A DNA stretch of 64,000 nt from Spinacia oleracea (taxonomy: Eukaryota; Streptophyta; Magnoliopsida; Caryophyllales; Amaranthaceae): assembly GCF_020520425.1 (NCBI RefSeq), contig NC_079487.1, positions 130,470,385 to 130,534,384 of the forward strand, in the 5' to 3' direction. A model generated the notes under the pieces. That model was not told where the DNA came from, did no database searches, and was given only the letters and a program-made list of their open reading frames with translations. A program made the translations under genes and the position numbers. Positions 22,640-32,893 of the stretch are shown in pieces. Every line of letters starts with the position of its first letter. The stretch's first letter is position 1.

Positions 22640-22964
22640 TATTATGTAATTCTTGGCTCAGAAGATGCACAAAAAAAGGAGGCTATTATTACAATTTGCA
22701 TGAACTTGTTTTTCCAACCAAAAATACAACAAATGTAGGCAAATTAATTTACTATAAATACCTCTGTTTTTTTAAAAAAATTCCAACACTCTAACTAACA
22801 CGTTTAGTAATTAAGATACAACTTTGATCATAATTCTAATTATCTTTTTTCTAAAAAAATCTTAAAATGTAATATTATGAAATTAGTATATGATGAAATC
22901 AATTCAATGACATTTTATTTGATAACATTTGCTTTTAATAATTAGTAAAATTATATGGTCAAAC

Positions 22965-22985
22965 ACTACAAGAAATTTGCTTTCA
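22965..22985. mobile_element. Solitary CACTA-transposon terminus
   Basis: CACTACAAGAAATTTGC matches the CACTA end of the element at 14.0 kb, but no matching right terminus was found nearby. Likely a truncated relic. Confidence 0.5.
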
Positions 22986-24984
22986 AAACGAAGGAAGTAG
23001 GTAGACTTCATGACTTATAATGTATGATGATTTATAGATCTTAAAACCAATTATTGGAATTGGTCAATGACAGATACCTTGCTGATTTAGTTTAATAATT
23101 TTTATACGGAGTAATAAAATATATATTCCTTGGAGTAAAAGCAAATACATTATGGAAAATCATGAAATAATACGGAAAACCAAATTAAGGAATCAAAGAA
23201 TATGACTTGAATTTGTCCTAACCTCAGGTTTTATTTTATATTTACCAATTTTTTTTGTCAATGTCTAATTATATATTTTCCACGGCATATTTGCTAAACC
23301 CTAGAAGTAATGAAAACTTATTGACTATGACTTTAACGATTAGAAGCATAATCTACGCGTTAGCTAACACTTATCTAATAATCGCAGCTCATATCTTTGT
23401 TATTACTCGTTACAAAATATAACTCAAAGATTTGTCGAGCAAAATATAATAAATGGTCCGTCTACGCCATTACATATACTTCGTATATACAATCCTTATT
23501 TTATTTGTTAAAATAAGTTGGGAAGGTTTTTTTTCAAGTGCTTGAATAATTTGATACAATGTGTTACATGGTGTCACGTGAAAAACGATTACTCCATAAA
23601 AGATCGACAAGACCTCTTAACTCTTACGTAATAAGTCTTAAAATATAACCCCTATAAATATAAATAAGAATAAAGTATATTTGAAAAAGTTGTGTTCTTT
23701 TTATTGACACCCATATATGTGAAAATAAACATTCTTTTTTGTTAATTAGCTTATAGATTATGGAGTATTTGAAATGGCCTACATGAATACATGACATGAG
23801 CATTTTATGAATCACGGTGAGAATCTCATTTACAAAAAGCTTGCATTTTGATATATAAAAAAAATACACTAATACTCCGTAAAACTTGAAGAAGTTGATA
23901 ACCTAACTTAGACGAATCTTTTAAACTTGTTTTTTTATATACTCCGTACTCCATAAGCCCATAAGCCCAGATTTCTCACAAATCACGTATATGAATGAAT
24001 TACGAAATATTACTTCCTAGAAAAGAAAAAAAAAATAGCTAGAGATTGTTCTTTCCTATGGAGTTTGGTTTGAATTGGTGTAAAACATTTTCCTCAAAAA
24101 TAATTGTCCTCTTTAAACATTTTCTTTTCTTGATTTTAGCAAGGGTAGAAAATAATTTTTTAATTTTCTCAAGAGTGGGAAATCACTTTTCCACTTCTCC
24201 TCTTTACCTCCTCTTCTCTGTTACCATCATTCCCATCATTCCTCACGCATATACTATATACTCTCGTCTTCTTTTTTCCTTATAAATTTTCTTAAGGAAC
24301 CTAACAAAAAAAAAACTAATTTAGAATTGTGTTTTTCGTTAGAAAATAATATTTTCTGCAAACCAAACGGAGCACTGGCGAAACCATGATAGCTTTCACA
24401 AGTCACAGGACACATAATTGAATGATATTCAACGAGCATTGCACATGGAGAATAGACAACGATTTGGATCTTTTTATTTTGGAGTATTATTAGAAATTGT
24501 GTCCAAAAATAAAGCAATTGAGGCAAATCCTAACCGTAGACTTGAAACGAGGCACACAAACAAGATTATTAGTGGGGAAAAAGAAAGCGACAAAAGGTCC
24601 CTCCTAATATCAAACTACTAACTACACTAGTACAACTTTTCAACAAAGAAAAGCTAATACGGATTAACATGTACCCATAAATCATAATCATGGAAATGGA
24701 ATGTTAAAAAAAAAAATGAAATCGGGGGAGGAAGAAAAAGTTAACACGACGACCTAAGGGCGAACGATGAATCAATCTATACATGACACGCTCGGCCTTA
24801 ACAAGTCTTGCTGATATGTTGTAGGACATATTATATGCATCCGGGAACACGGTGCATCCTCTCACATTTTCTTTTTATACGTGAGGAGAAAATGTGATGG
24901 GGATCGCTAATGGGCATAAATATACCCTTGGGTGTACGGTGTACCCGGGTATATCTAATAATTTTTAATATGTTGTGATGAGAT

Positions 24985-25233
24985 TGGTGTACACCTGTAG
25001 AGCTACATGCAATCGAGTCGTTTTGTATTTTTACTCCTTTGAAGAAACACATTTTCATTGTTTAAAAGCACATGTTTACCGTTAAAAATATTTTGTTACA
25101 CAAAAAGTATATCCGCTTTAAAAGAACAAATAATATATGTGCTTTTAAACTCTACAACGTGCTTTTAAACTTAAAAATATGCTTTAACGTTTTAACCCAG
25201 TTGCATGTAGAGCTACATACAACCGGTGCACCT
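24985..25233. mobile_element. MITE with GGTGTACACC-type ends
   Basis: About 249 bp. The left end contains TGTAGAGCTACATGCAA and the right end contains its inverted partner TTGCATGTAGAGCTACATAC; GTAGAGCTAC is itself palindromic. The AT-rich core has repeated GTGCTTTTAAAC words. Outer ends read GGTGTACACC and, inverted, GGTGCACCGG. No target duplication fixed. Confidence 0.6.
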
Positions 25234-25791
25234 TCTAATTTGTGGCATATCTTTGTTATGGACAATTTTGTAGTGTATTTTTAGTTATAACCCCCCTAAA
25301 ATTTGGGTTATAATTGCGTAAATCTCATATTATATTGCTTAATTCTTCTATTAGCTTCCTAGTTTAACGATTTAAGATTCGCCACTAAGTGTACTGCAAT
25401 ATTCTAGTGTCAAAACTTTGGGCTATCGTAATTCATAGTATCTCGGATCATAGCTTTCTTCAAAGTTGATAGGCAGAACAAATTAATGTACAAAAACTAC
25501 GTAATATGACAGCAAAATGGACATCAAAATTCAAAAGAGTTAGAACAACCTGGATATAATAGTACTCTCAACTCTAAACGCGTTGTTTCGCAAGATAATA
25601 CGCGTCCCTAACAAGTTAAAGTTTTTCATTCCTCACGAGCAGAAGCGCATCATGTTGTGGGCCCACATCTCACAACACATTACACTGCAGCCGTTACCAA
25701 ATTATATAATCTAACAATAATCTTTTTCAATCATCTACTTCGTATTATTTATAGCATACTCTATTTATTGTCCACAAGCAAGCACAATCTA

Positions 25792-25800
25792 TTTATATAA
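25792..25800 (+). promoter_or_regulatory. TATA box of the proline-rich protein gene
   Basis: TTTATATAA about 110 bp upstream of the start codon at 25905, placing transcription start near 25825-25830. Position and sequence are typical for a plant Pol II TATA box. Confidence 0.55.
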
Positions 25801-25904
25801 ACAACCATTATAATCATCCTTTTAAACCAAACCCAACATAAAAGTTACACAATACAAATCAAAGGCAGTTAGTTGAACACACAAACTAAAAAAGTTGCAC
25901 TAAC

Positions 25905-28298
25905 ATGGAGCAAAAAGATGAAGACCCACCTCCTTTTTGGATGCAGAACACCACCGCCCTCCGCCGTGCGGACCGCCACCGCCATAGACGCAACCAATTG
26001 GCATCGAGCTTATTTCTCAACACTGGTGTTCTTGTTGTACTGTTGCTGGCAGCAGCTGTTGTATTCCTAGCTATAGTGATCCCTTCTGTATTGTCTCTTG
26101 CTCGATCGATCTTCAATCCGAGCTTAGTGAAGAGTAGTTGGAACTCTCTGAATCTGATTCTTGTTCTGTTTGCGATTGTTTGTGGGTTTTTGGGAAGGAA
26201 GGATGATGATCAAAGTACACCAGTTAGCAGTCCTATGAAACAGGAAGCTGTTAAGTCTGTTGAATCATCTAGTCCACGTCAGTGGTATGAATATCAACAA
26301 GATAGTATGAGGAGGTTAAGAAGGAACAGTAGTTCGTACCCGGATCTCCGGCAAGAGGGACAGTGGTTGGTGAGTGAGAATAGGTGGCGGTCGTATGATG
26401 ATACTCATGTATATAATCATCAGTTTCAGAGATCTGAGAGTCGTATTAGTCGTAGCAGATCTATGGGAGTGTTGGATGAAGATGAGATTGATGTTAAAAA
26501 CATTGGGGTTGATACTTTTGTAGGTGGTGGAATAGAGGTTGCACCACCATCGAGAACACCAACACCAACACCACCACCAGCTTCTCAAAATAATGTTCAT
26601 GTTAGATCCAAACAAGTAGCTGATGAGGATGAGGATCAATATGTTACCAAAAATATTGAGATGGTTACCAAATCTGAATCAATTCCACCATCTGTCCATC
26701 AATCAATTCCACCATCACCACCATTGTCACCGCTATCTCCAATATCACCGACCTCGTATTTCTGGCCATCACCATCGCCACTGCCCCCACCTCCACCACC
26801 GCCGCCCCAGCGAGCACATTCATCAATGTCAGTTAAAAAGAAGCATGAAAGTAAGCGGGACAGCCCAATAAGAAGGAAACCCAAATCAAAAGTTGAAAAG
26901 CAAATGCCAACATCAGCATTTCTACAGCAACCATTATCACCACCCTCTCCATTATATCCAACCAATGACTTTTGGCCACCACCATCACCCCCGCCGCCAC
27001 CACCCCCACCCCCGCCACGAAATGCATTTAAATATCAACCATCGTCACCACCATCACCATTGTATCCAACCAATGACTTTTGGCCACCACCATCACCCCC
27101 TCCGCCGCCGCCGCCCCCACCCCCGCCACGAAATGCATTTAAATATCAACCATCATCACCACCATCCCCATTATATCCAACCAATGACTTTTGGCCACCA
27201 CCATCACCATCACCCCCGCCGCCACCACCCCCACCCCCGCCACGAAATGCATTTAAATATCAACCATCGTCACCACCATCACCATTATCACCAATCAATT
27301 ATTTCTGGCCATCACCATCACCACCGCCGCCGCCACCTCCACCACCACCACCTCCACGAACACATTCATCAATGTCAGCTAAAAAGAAGCATGAAAATAA
27401 CAACCCGGGAAAGAGGGAATCTAGATCAAAGGTTCCAATTCAAGCACCGCCACCACCACCTCCACCGCCCCCACCTCAGTCACGGCCAATAAGAGGCCAG
27501 TTCTCAGAAGACACCAGAGATAAAAAGAGAGGGATTGTAGTTAGAACCCTCAGCCGTCTTCCAAGAAGGAAAAGGAAGCAGGCAAGGAGGAGTTATGAGA
27601 ATTTAACAGAAATTATCCAACCTCCAAAAACATCAATTCAACGTTCAAAGTCCACTCCAGAATTCCCACCAGCATCTCCTCCACACCCGCCACCACCACC
27701 GCCTCCTCCACCACCTTCCATGTTCCAAAATATTTTCACCAAAAAGGGAAAGGGTAAGAGGAAAGTACATTCCCATTTCACTACCACTTCATCCCCTCGA
27801 CATGTGCCATCACCACCTGCTAGGCCGCAACAACACCAATACCAAAGCCATAGGCCGTCACCTAAGACTACAACCACGCCACCAGCTACCAGAAGAACAG
27901 TCCCACTCCCACCAGCTAAAACAGATAGCTTCAGCAGCATGGCTGGAAACAATGGTAATGGCAGTGAGTCACCATTGATCCCAATACCACCACCACCACC
28001 TCCGCCGCCATTTAAGATGTCAGCATGGAGGTTTGTCACACAAGGGGATTACGTGAAGATAGAGAGCAACAATAACAGTCCACGCAGTTTCGGCTTTTCA
28101 GCATCAGAGGACGAGGACAGTTCACCAAACAATCAGAAAAGTAGCAACTTGTTTTGTCCAAGTCCAGATGTGGATACTAAAGCTGATGACTTTATTGCCA
28201 AATTCAGAGCCAGACTGAAACTTGATAAGATGAATTCAATTAAGCGGAATCATGGGACTGGTCCTTCACCACTGGGATCCGATTCAGGCCAACCCTGA
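25905..28298 (+). CDS. Proline-rich membrane protein with N-terminal DUF4408-like and C-terminal DUF761 motifs
   Basis: Intronless, 797 residues. Two hydrophobic segments near the N-terminus (about 36-66 and 81-96) resemble the DUF4408 region. The middle is extensin-like, with many SPPPPP runs; about 341-485 holds four tandem copies of a 35-37 residue unit (SPPSPLYPTNDFWPPPSP followed by a poly-Pro run). Basic patches lie between. The C-terminus has DDFIAKFRARLKLDKMNSIKR (761-781), a good match to the DUF761 'cotton fibre expressed protein' motif. This architecture belongs to the plant 'hydroxyproline-rich glycoprotein family' of unknown function; the prolines may lie on the cytoplasmic side and remain unglycosylated. 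The start is the first ATG after the TATA box and leader. Confidence 0.88.
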   Translation: MEQKDEDPPPFWMQNTTALRRADRHRHRRNQLASSLFLNTGVLVVLLLAAAVVFLAIVIPSVLSLARSIFNPSLVKSSWNSLNLILVLFAIVCGFLGRKDDDQSTPVSSPMKQEAVKSVESSSPRQWYEYQQDSMRRLRRNSSSYPDLRQEGQWLVSENRWRSYDDTHVYNHQFQRSESRISRSRSMGVLDEDEIDVKNIGVDTFVGGGIEVAPPSRTPTPTPPPASQNNVHVRSKQVADEDEDQYVTKNIEMVTKSESIPPSVHQSIPPSPPLSPLSPISPTSYFWPSPSPLPPPPPPPPQRAHSSMSVKKKHESKRDSPIRRKPKSKVEKQMPTSAFLQQPLSPPSPLYPTNDFWPPPSPPPPPPPPPPRNAFKYQPSSPPSPLYPTNDFWPPPSPPPPPPPPPPPRNAFKYQPSSPPSPLYPTNDFWPPPSPSPPPPPPPPPPRNAFKYQPSSPPSPLSPINYFWPSPSPPPPPPPPPPPPRTHSSMSAKKKHENNNPGKRESRSKVPIQAPPPPPPPPPPQSRPIRGQFSEDTRDKKRGIVVRTLSRLPRRKRKQARRSYENLTEIIQPPKTSIQRSKSTPEFPPASPPHPPPPPPPPPPSMFQNIFTKKGKGKRKVHSHFTTTSSPRHVPSPPARPQQHQYQSHRPSPKTTTTPPATRRTVPLPPAKTDSFSSMAGNNGNGSESPLIPIPPPPPPPPFKMSAWRFVTQGDYVKIESNNNSPRSFGFSASEDEDSSPNNQKSSNLFCPSPDVDTKADDFIAKFRARLKLDKMNSIKRNHGTGPSPLGSDSGQP
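26926..27360 (+). repeat. Coding minisatellite, four units of about 105-111 bp
   Basis: Four near-identical DNA units within the proline-rich gene, each starting at a TCACCACCATCACCATT-like core and running through TGACTTTTGGCCACCACC to a CCGCC-rich stretch. The last unit is more diverged. Similarity at the nucleotide level suggests recent unequal exchange or gene conversion. Confidence 0.85.
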
Positions 28299-31200
28299 TC
28301 CAAGATCAATGCCATGGCAGTCCAAAATCAGAATGAAGTCAGTATATTTTTCTCAAGTATCAAAACAGGGATTCTTTTTTTCTTTTTAAATTATTCCTTC
28401 ATTTATTCTTTGGGGTGAGCTTTTTTTGTTTTTTTTGTTTTGGCTGATACGAGAAGTGTAGATGTTGTTGATAGACTAGAATGATACCATAAGTCCATAA
28501 TACTCAGCATACTCATATGCGGAAAGTACACACAGATATGGAACCTTTTTTTTTGTCCTTCAATTCTAGTACTAGTTTTGTTTTGTTTCCGGGCATATCA
28601 TGATCTGCTTCTACTTTAATAAAGGATATCTACTAGAAGTTGTTGTATAAAAAAACATGAGATAAGGATATTTTTATTTGTATTATATCTGTTGTAATGA
28701 AACATACCCTCAACAAAAGAAGTGGTACAATGTGTGGTAGCATGTGGCAACTTCATAACAAAAATTCTTTACAGATATTTGCTACTCCGTAATGTAATAT
28801 TCATCACATCCCCATCTCATCTACCTGGCCACGGATATTTAATTTTCTAAATTAATCAGACATTACCTAACCAACCTTGACAAGCAGTCCTTTCCCACAA
28901 TTAAAGGCAGACACAAATTTAGCTGATAATTGAATCAACTTCAACATCTAACCCCAACTCCCCAAGCAACATACGGCCAGCTGGATATGATTAAAAACAC
29001 TTATTTATGCGTAACGATTATATTTGCAAAGTCATTAGCTAACAGTTCATCATGCATGAAACTTCTCAGATCAGAAATTTGCATTTTAGGAGTTTACAGG
29101 TTACCTTGAGTCATCTATTAGAAAGGCATCCTCTGCAAGCTAAATAGCTAATACTTCAAGTAGCTTTGTAAAGAATGGATCTTGCTTGATGCATTTGCCC
29201 CGCTTGCATAAATATCAACTTGCTCAATGCTTTGCTTCAAAGTCACAGCAATTGGGGAATTTGGCCATCTTGTGAAGATTTTCACTTACCTTCTATCTCA
29301 TAGGTTACCTAGAAAATTAGTACGGAGTAATAAAGATTCTTCAGATTGCTAAATTAACCCATGGATCGAGAAATTCTACTAGAAAATTCATAGTTATAAA
29401 AAGTTGAGAATGCTTTCAACAATAATAAACCCCTGGATAAAGGTCAGAATGTCTAGAATTATGATGTGCTGTATTAATTGGTAAAATATTGGATATGAAC
29501 CACATCCGAGTGTAGCGCTGCTTTTTTGATATGAAATGTCATAACAGTGTACGTAAGTCATATGTTTGTCAAAATCAAACAAAATAAATTCTAAGACCTA
29601 GTACTCATACATAATACTCTAATGCACCGATTTAGACCTAATACTCTAATTCACCGACATAATACTAAAATGCACTAATTCAGAGCAAAAATATTGCAGA
29701 AACTAGCTGAATCCTTTGTTGACTCTTCGGAAAACGGAGAAGGGCATTCCTTGACAAGTCTAGCTGGCCCACTAAGGTTGACATTAGGATATGCAATAAC
29801 CTAAAAAGAGAGAATGGGACATACTACAACAAACTACTACTAGAAACACATTATCTGCTTTGACAATAATGCTCAATTGCTCCTAATGATGATAATTGCT
29901 GGAATGAGTCCACAGTTGGAGAAAGTTATTATAAACAGAAAAGGAAATATAGAAAATAGTGGATTTGTGTATTTCTAGAGCAATATACAGAAAGGTCGGT
30001 AGATGAACCCACTGGCAGCATCTCTTCATTGTACTACAGATGGAATTCCTCATATAGCACCTTGAGAAAAAAAAACCTTCATCCCTCATTGATAAATGGT
30101 CATTAATTTTGGAAAGATATTCTGTTTGGTTTGTTTTACAAGGGATGTTCGAAGCTTTTCATTAATAAATAAATGATAATGTAAATTAATGAAAGAAAAC
30201 ATAAGATTGATATACAGATACATTACCATGAATATTACGTGCGAGTCCATATGAAATTACACACAAATCATTTGATTTCCTTAATATAGAGGCTTTTATT
30301 TACAGTCAAGTAGTCAACAATCCAGAATCTTGTTTTCTTGTCCAATGTCAAAACCAAACCCTTCATAATTACTAAAAACATATGTTCAAGATGCATATGC
30401 AGTGAACAGCCAAATCTCTTCCTTTCTCTCACCTCATTCACTCCCATAATAGTTTCCCCATTATAAGGTTACCATTACCCCCTAATTGGTTTCCCTCGTT
30501 CCAAAATAGGCCTTCTAAGCAAAAGTGCAAACCAATAATTGTACTAAACATTAATTTCTTGATATCCTCGTATTTTTAAAAGCAATAATACCTGCTTTCA
30601 CATAGATAGAAATCAAAATTCAGCCTCCAAATACAGATCAACTGCTAATAGACGGACATGTTATTATGCATATAAATTTATTTGAGAATGAAGTGAAAGT
30701 GGAAGATCAGATAGGAATTTTTGGAGAACTATCTTCAAGCCTTCCAACTTCCATGTTACAGGCCATTCTATTTTATATTTCGTAGCTAGTAGGGCCAAAG
30801 TGATACTGAGTAAAACTGGTCAATAGAATATTTTCTGATCAAACAAATTCCTCAAAATAACAAACCTTCTCATACGCTACAAGAATTTCACTTTTAGGTC
30901 ACCGGCCGCCTAATACGTTATCCTCCCCCCTTCTTGGGCCATACTTGGTATGTGGTAGGCGTGTACCTTAGGAAGGAATCCCAATTAACTTATGGAATCC
31001 AGACAGTAATTATATTTTGCCGCAATCAGTTCTTAGTTACTGTGTGCAGTGATACTAATGCTAACCATATCAATTCAGTATCCTGACATAGTGACATCCA
31101 CTCACCATTCACCATTCACCAGTCACCAGTGTATCAATATCCCTAAGAAAATGAGTCAATCAATAGAATGGGAGATCTAGAGTCTACAACACCGAGAATC

Positions 31201-31539
31201 ATTTCCCAATGTCCATGTAATACACGAGTACTTGTTTTTGACAGAATCGACAGAAAAGCTAGAAACCTTTTTCAAAGAAAAAAACACACAAGAGATGATT
31301 TCAGTTAATATGGAAGGAAGAACAGTTTATGTGTGAGCACTGAGCAGCATCTTACATTCTTGCCTTTAACTATAACCATGCATTTATTGGCCTTCCAAGC
31401 TCATCTCCAGTGGACTTTGTAAGCAACCATTAGTAAAATATTGCTCATGTACCGTAATTGTAAACGATCAAACAGACACATACATCAATGACTGAGGCAA
31501 GATATTGAGTTAAAGGGTACAAAGACCAAAAGGCTTTAC
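28299..31539. other. 3' flank of proline-rich gene and unexplained spacer
   Basis: Starts with the 3' untranslated region of the proline-rich gene (to about 28700). Beyond that I find no gene I can name. A minus-strand frame at about 29290-29150 reads protein-like for about 45 codons before a stop, but no flanking exon could be joined to it. Confidence 0.4.
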
Positions 31540-32830
31540 CTCGAAGAAAATTAGTCCAAGCACACCCAAGCCAGGGCAAGGTCAGGAGATGATGCTATTC
31601 TGACTGCATGATGCCAAATAATTGGATTAGACTCCATTATCGCCTGTCATTAAAAAATATCTATCAGGTAAAAGGCAATAATATCAACAAAATCTTAATT
31701 AACATACAAGTTTTCACTTTACAATTTCAGACTGTTAGCACATATCAGTAGAGCATCAAAACCTTCCTGTCACTTCTATTAGTGTGTGCCTGTGTTGAGT
31801 TGGTATAACCCATACATACCTCCCTCGTTTTTCTTTATTATATTTCAAATGGCTGTTATTTAATTTAGGAATCAAGCAAGCTGCTTTCGAACAACATTTC
31901 AGCTGCATTTTACTTGTAACAAGAACATAAGTTACATAAAACATAAATGATTTCTCAAAGTTGAAAATTACCATAAAAAAACAATAAGCAAGTGCAATAT
32001 TTTACACCCACAGTTTCATGCTTAGATAATCAGCAGCGCGACACCAATTCTTATATGAAAATCTAGTAGTTGATCTCCGAAATTGATGAACAATGCTAAT
32101 TAAAACCAAACCATGGAACGACCTTTTTCTCTAAAACATGTACCCCCTAATTTGGATATACATTTCAACACCCTAATTAAAAACCTTATCGTTAAAAATG
32201 CAACAAAATCAATCATTTCCCGCTACGGCATCAGCAACACCAAGATCACCATTAAATTAATAGCCAATAGTATGTCATCATCGCCGTCCATCAATAATAC
32301 TCCGTACATCAGCACCCCTCCACTCCCCCATTCCGGAAAATAAAAACAATAACATTACCTAAATTACACGGGCAGTATGACTAACTATGATTATCAGCAA
32401 CATGAAAACATTAAGTTATAGTAGAATTCAGCATTTTTTTCATTGAGGAATTTCATCATACACCTTGTAGGCATTAGGCAATACTCATGATTTTTATTAA
32501 CACCCACAATACTAAAAAATTAATGAAGCTTAATTCCACTATAACACTAACCAAATCAGCATACAATTTAATAATACGATGTTGAGAATCCAAGAAAAGA
32601 TTGTAGCATAATACGAGCATTATACTTTTACCTTGCAGTTGATGCATCCCATAATCAATTTCATTTCCATATGATGTTTGGAATTCCGGTGGGAGTCGAG
32701 ATTGAGCATGATCGTCGAAGAATTCGTGAAGCTGGATGCCAAAGAAAGTGCATGCACGATGCAACAACGTTAGGACATAGGTGTTGGTGTCTGCTTTGGG
32801 ATTGGGATTGGGATTTGGGAGTATTTCCAT
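31540..32830 (-). CDS. Possible small spliced gene, unrecognised
   Basis: On the minus strand an ATG at 32830 opens a 66-codon frame with balanced composition (Asn-Pro repeats at the start, then a mixed helix-like stretch). It ends at a good 5' splice site (CAAG|GTAAAAG, after 32632). A candidate next exon at 31643-31540 has AG and GAG|GTAAAG borders. Joined in phase, the frame closes after a few codons, giving about 71 residues with an intron after the stop. That would be unusual and may mean a missing exon or a noncoding RNA. I do not recognise the protein. Confidence 0.3.
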
Positions 32831-32893
32831 TTCATGTTAAACACTTCTTGTTCTAAATGCTTTTCTTAGACGATGCAATCCCACTCGTATGGA

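Larger units (their letters stand above)
21280..25790. other. Spacer between the lyase and the proline-rich protein gene
   Basis: 4.5 kb of AT-rich DNA. It holds a Stowaway-type MITE (22382-22639), a lone CACTA end (about 22965-22985) and another MITE (24985-25233). The longer open frame at 22336-22794 runs through the Stowaway element and is not a gene. No host gene recognised. Confidence 0.65.

Noticed and set aside
22336-22794. 152-codon plus-strand open frame
   Set aside because: It runs through a Stowaway-type MITE (22382-22639), has no family resemblance and no promoter context; chance frame.
26893-27492. 199-codon His/Pro-rich open frame overlapping the proline-rich gene
   Set aside because: Shadow frame created by CCA/CCG repeats of the main 797-residue gene; no independent support.
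29150-29300. 45-codon minus-strand frame that looks protein-like
   Set aside because: No start codon, no consistent flanking exon and an in-frame stop just upstream; noted but not called as a gene.
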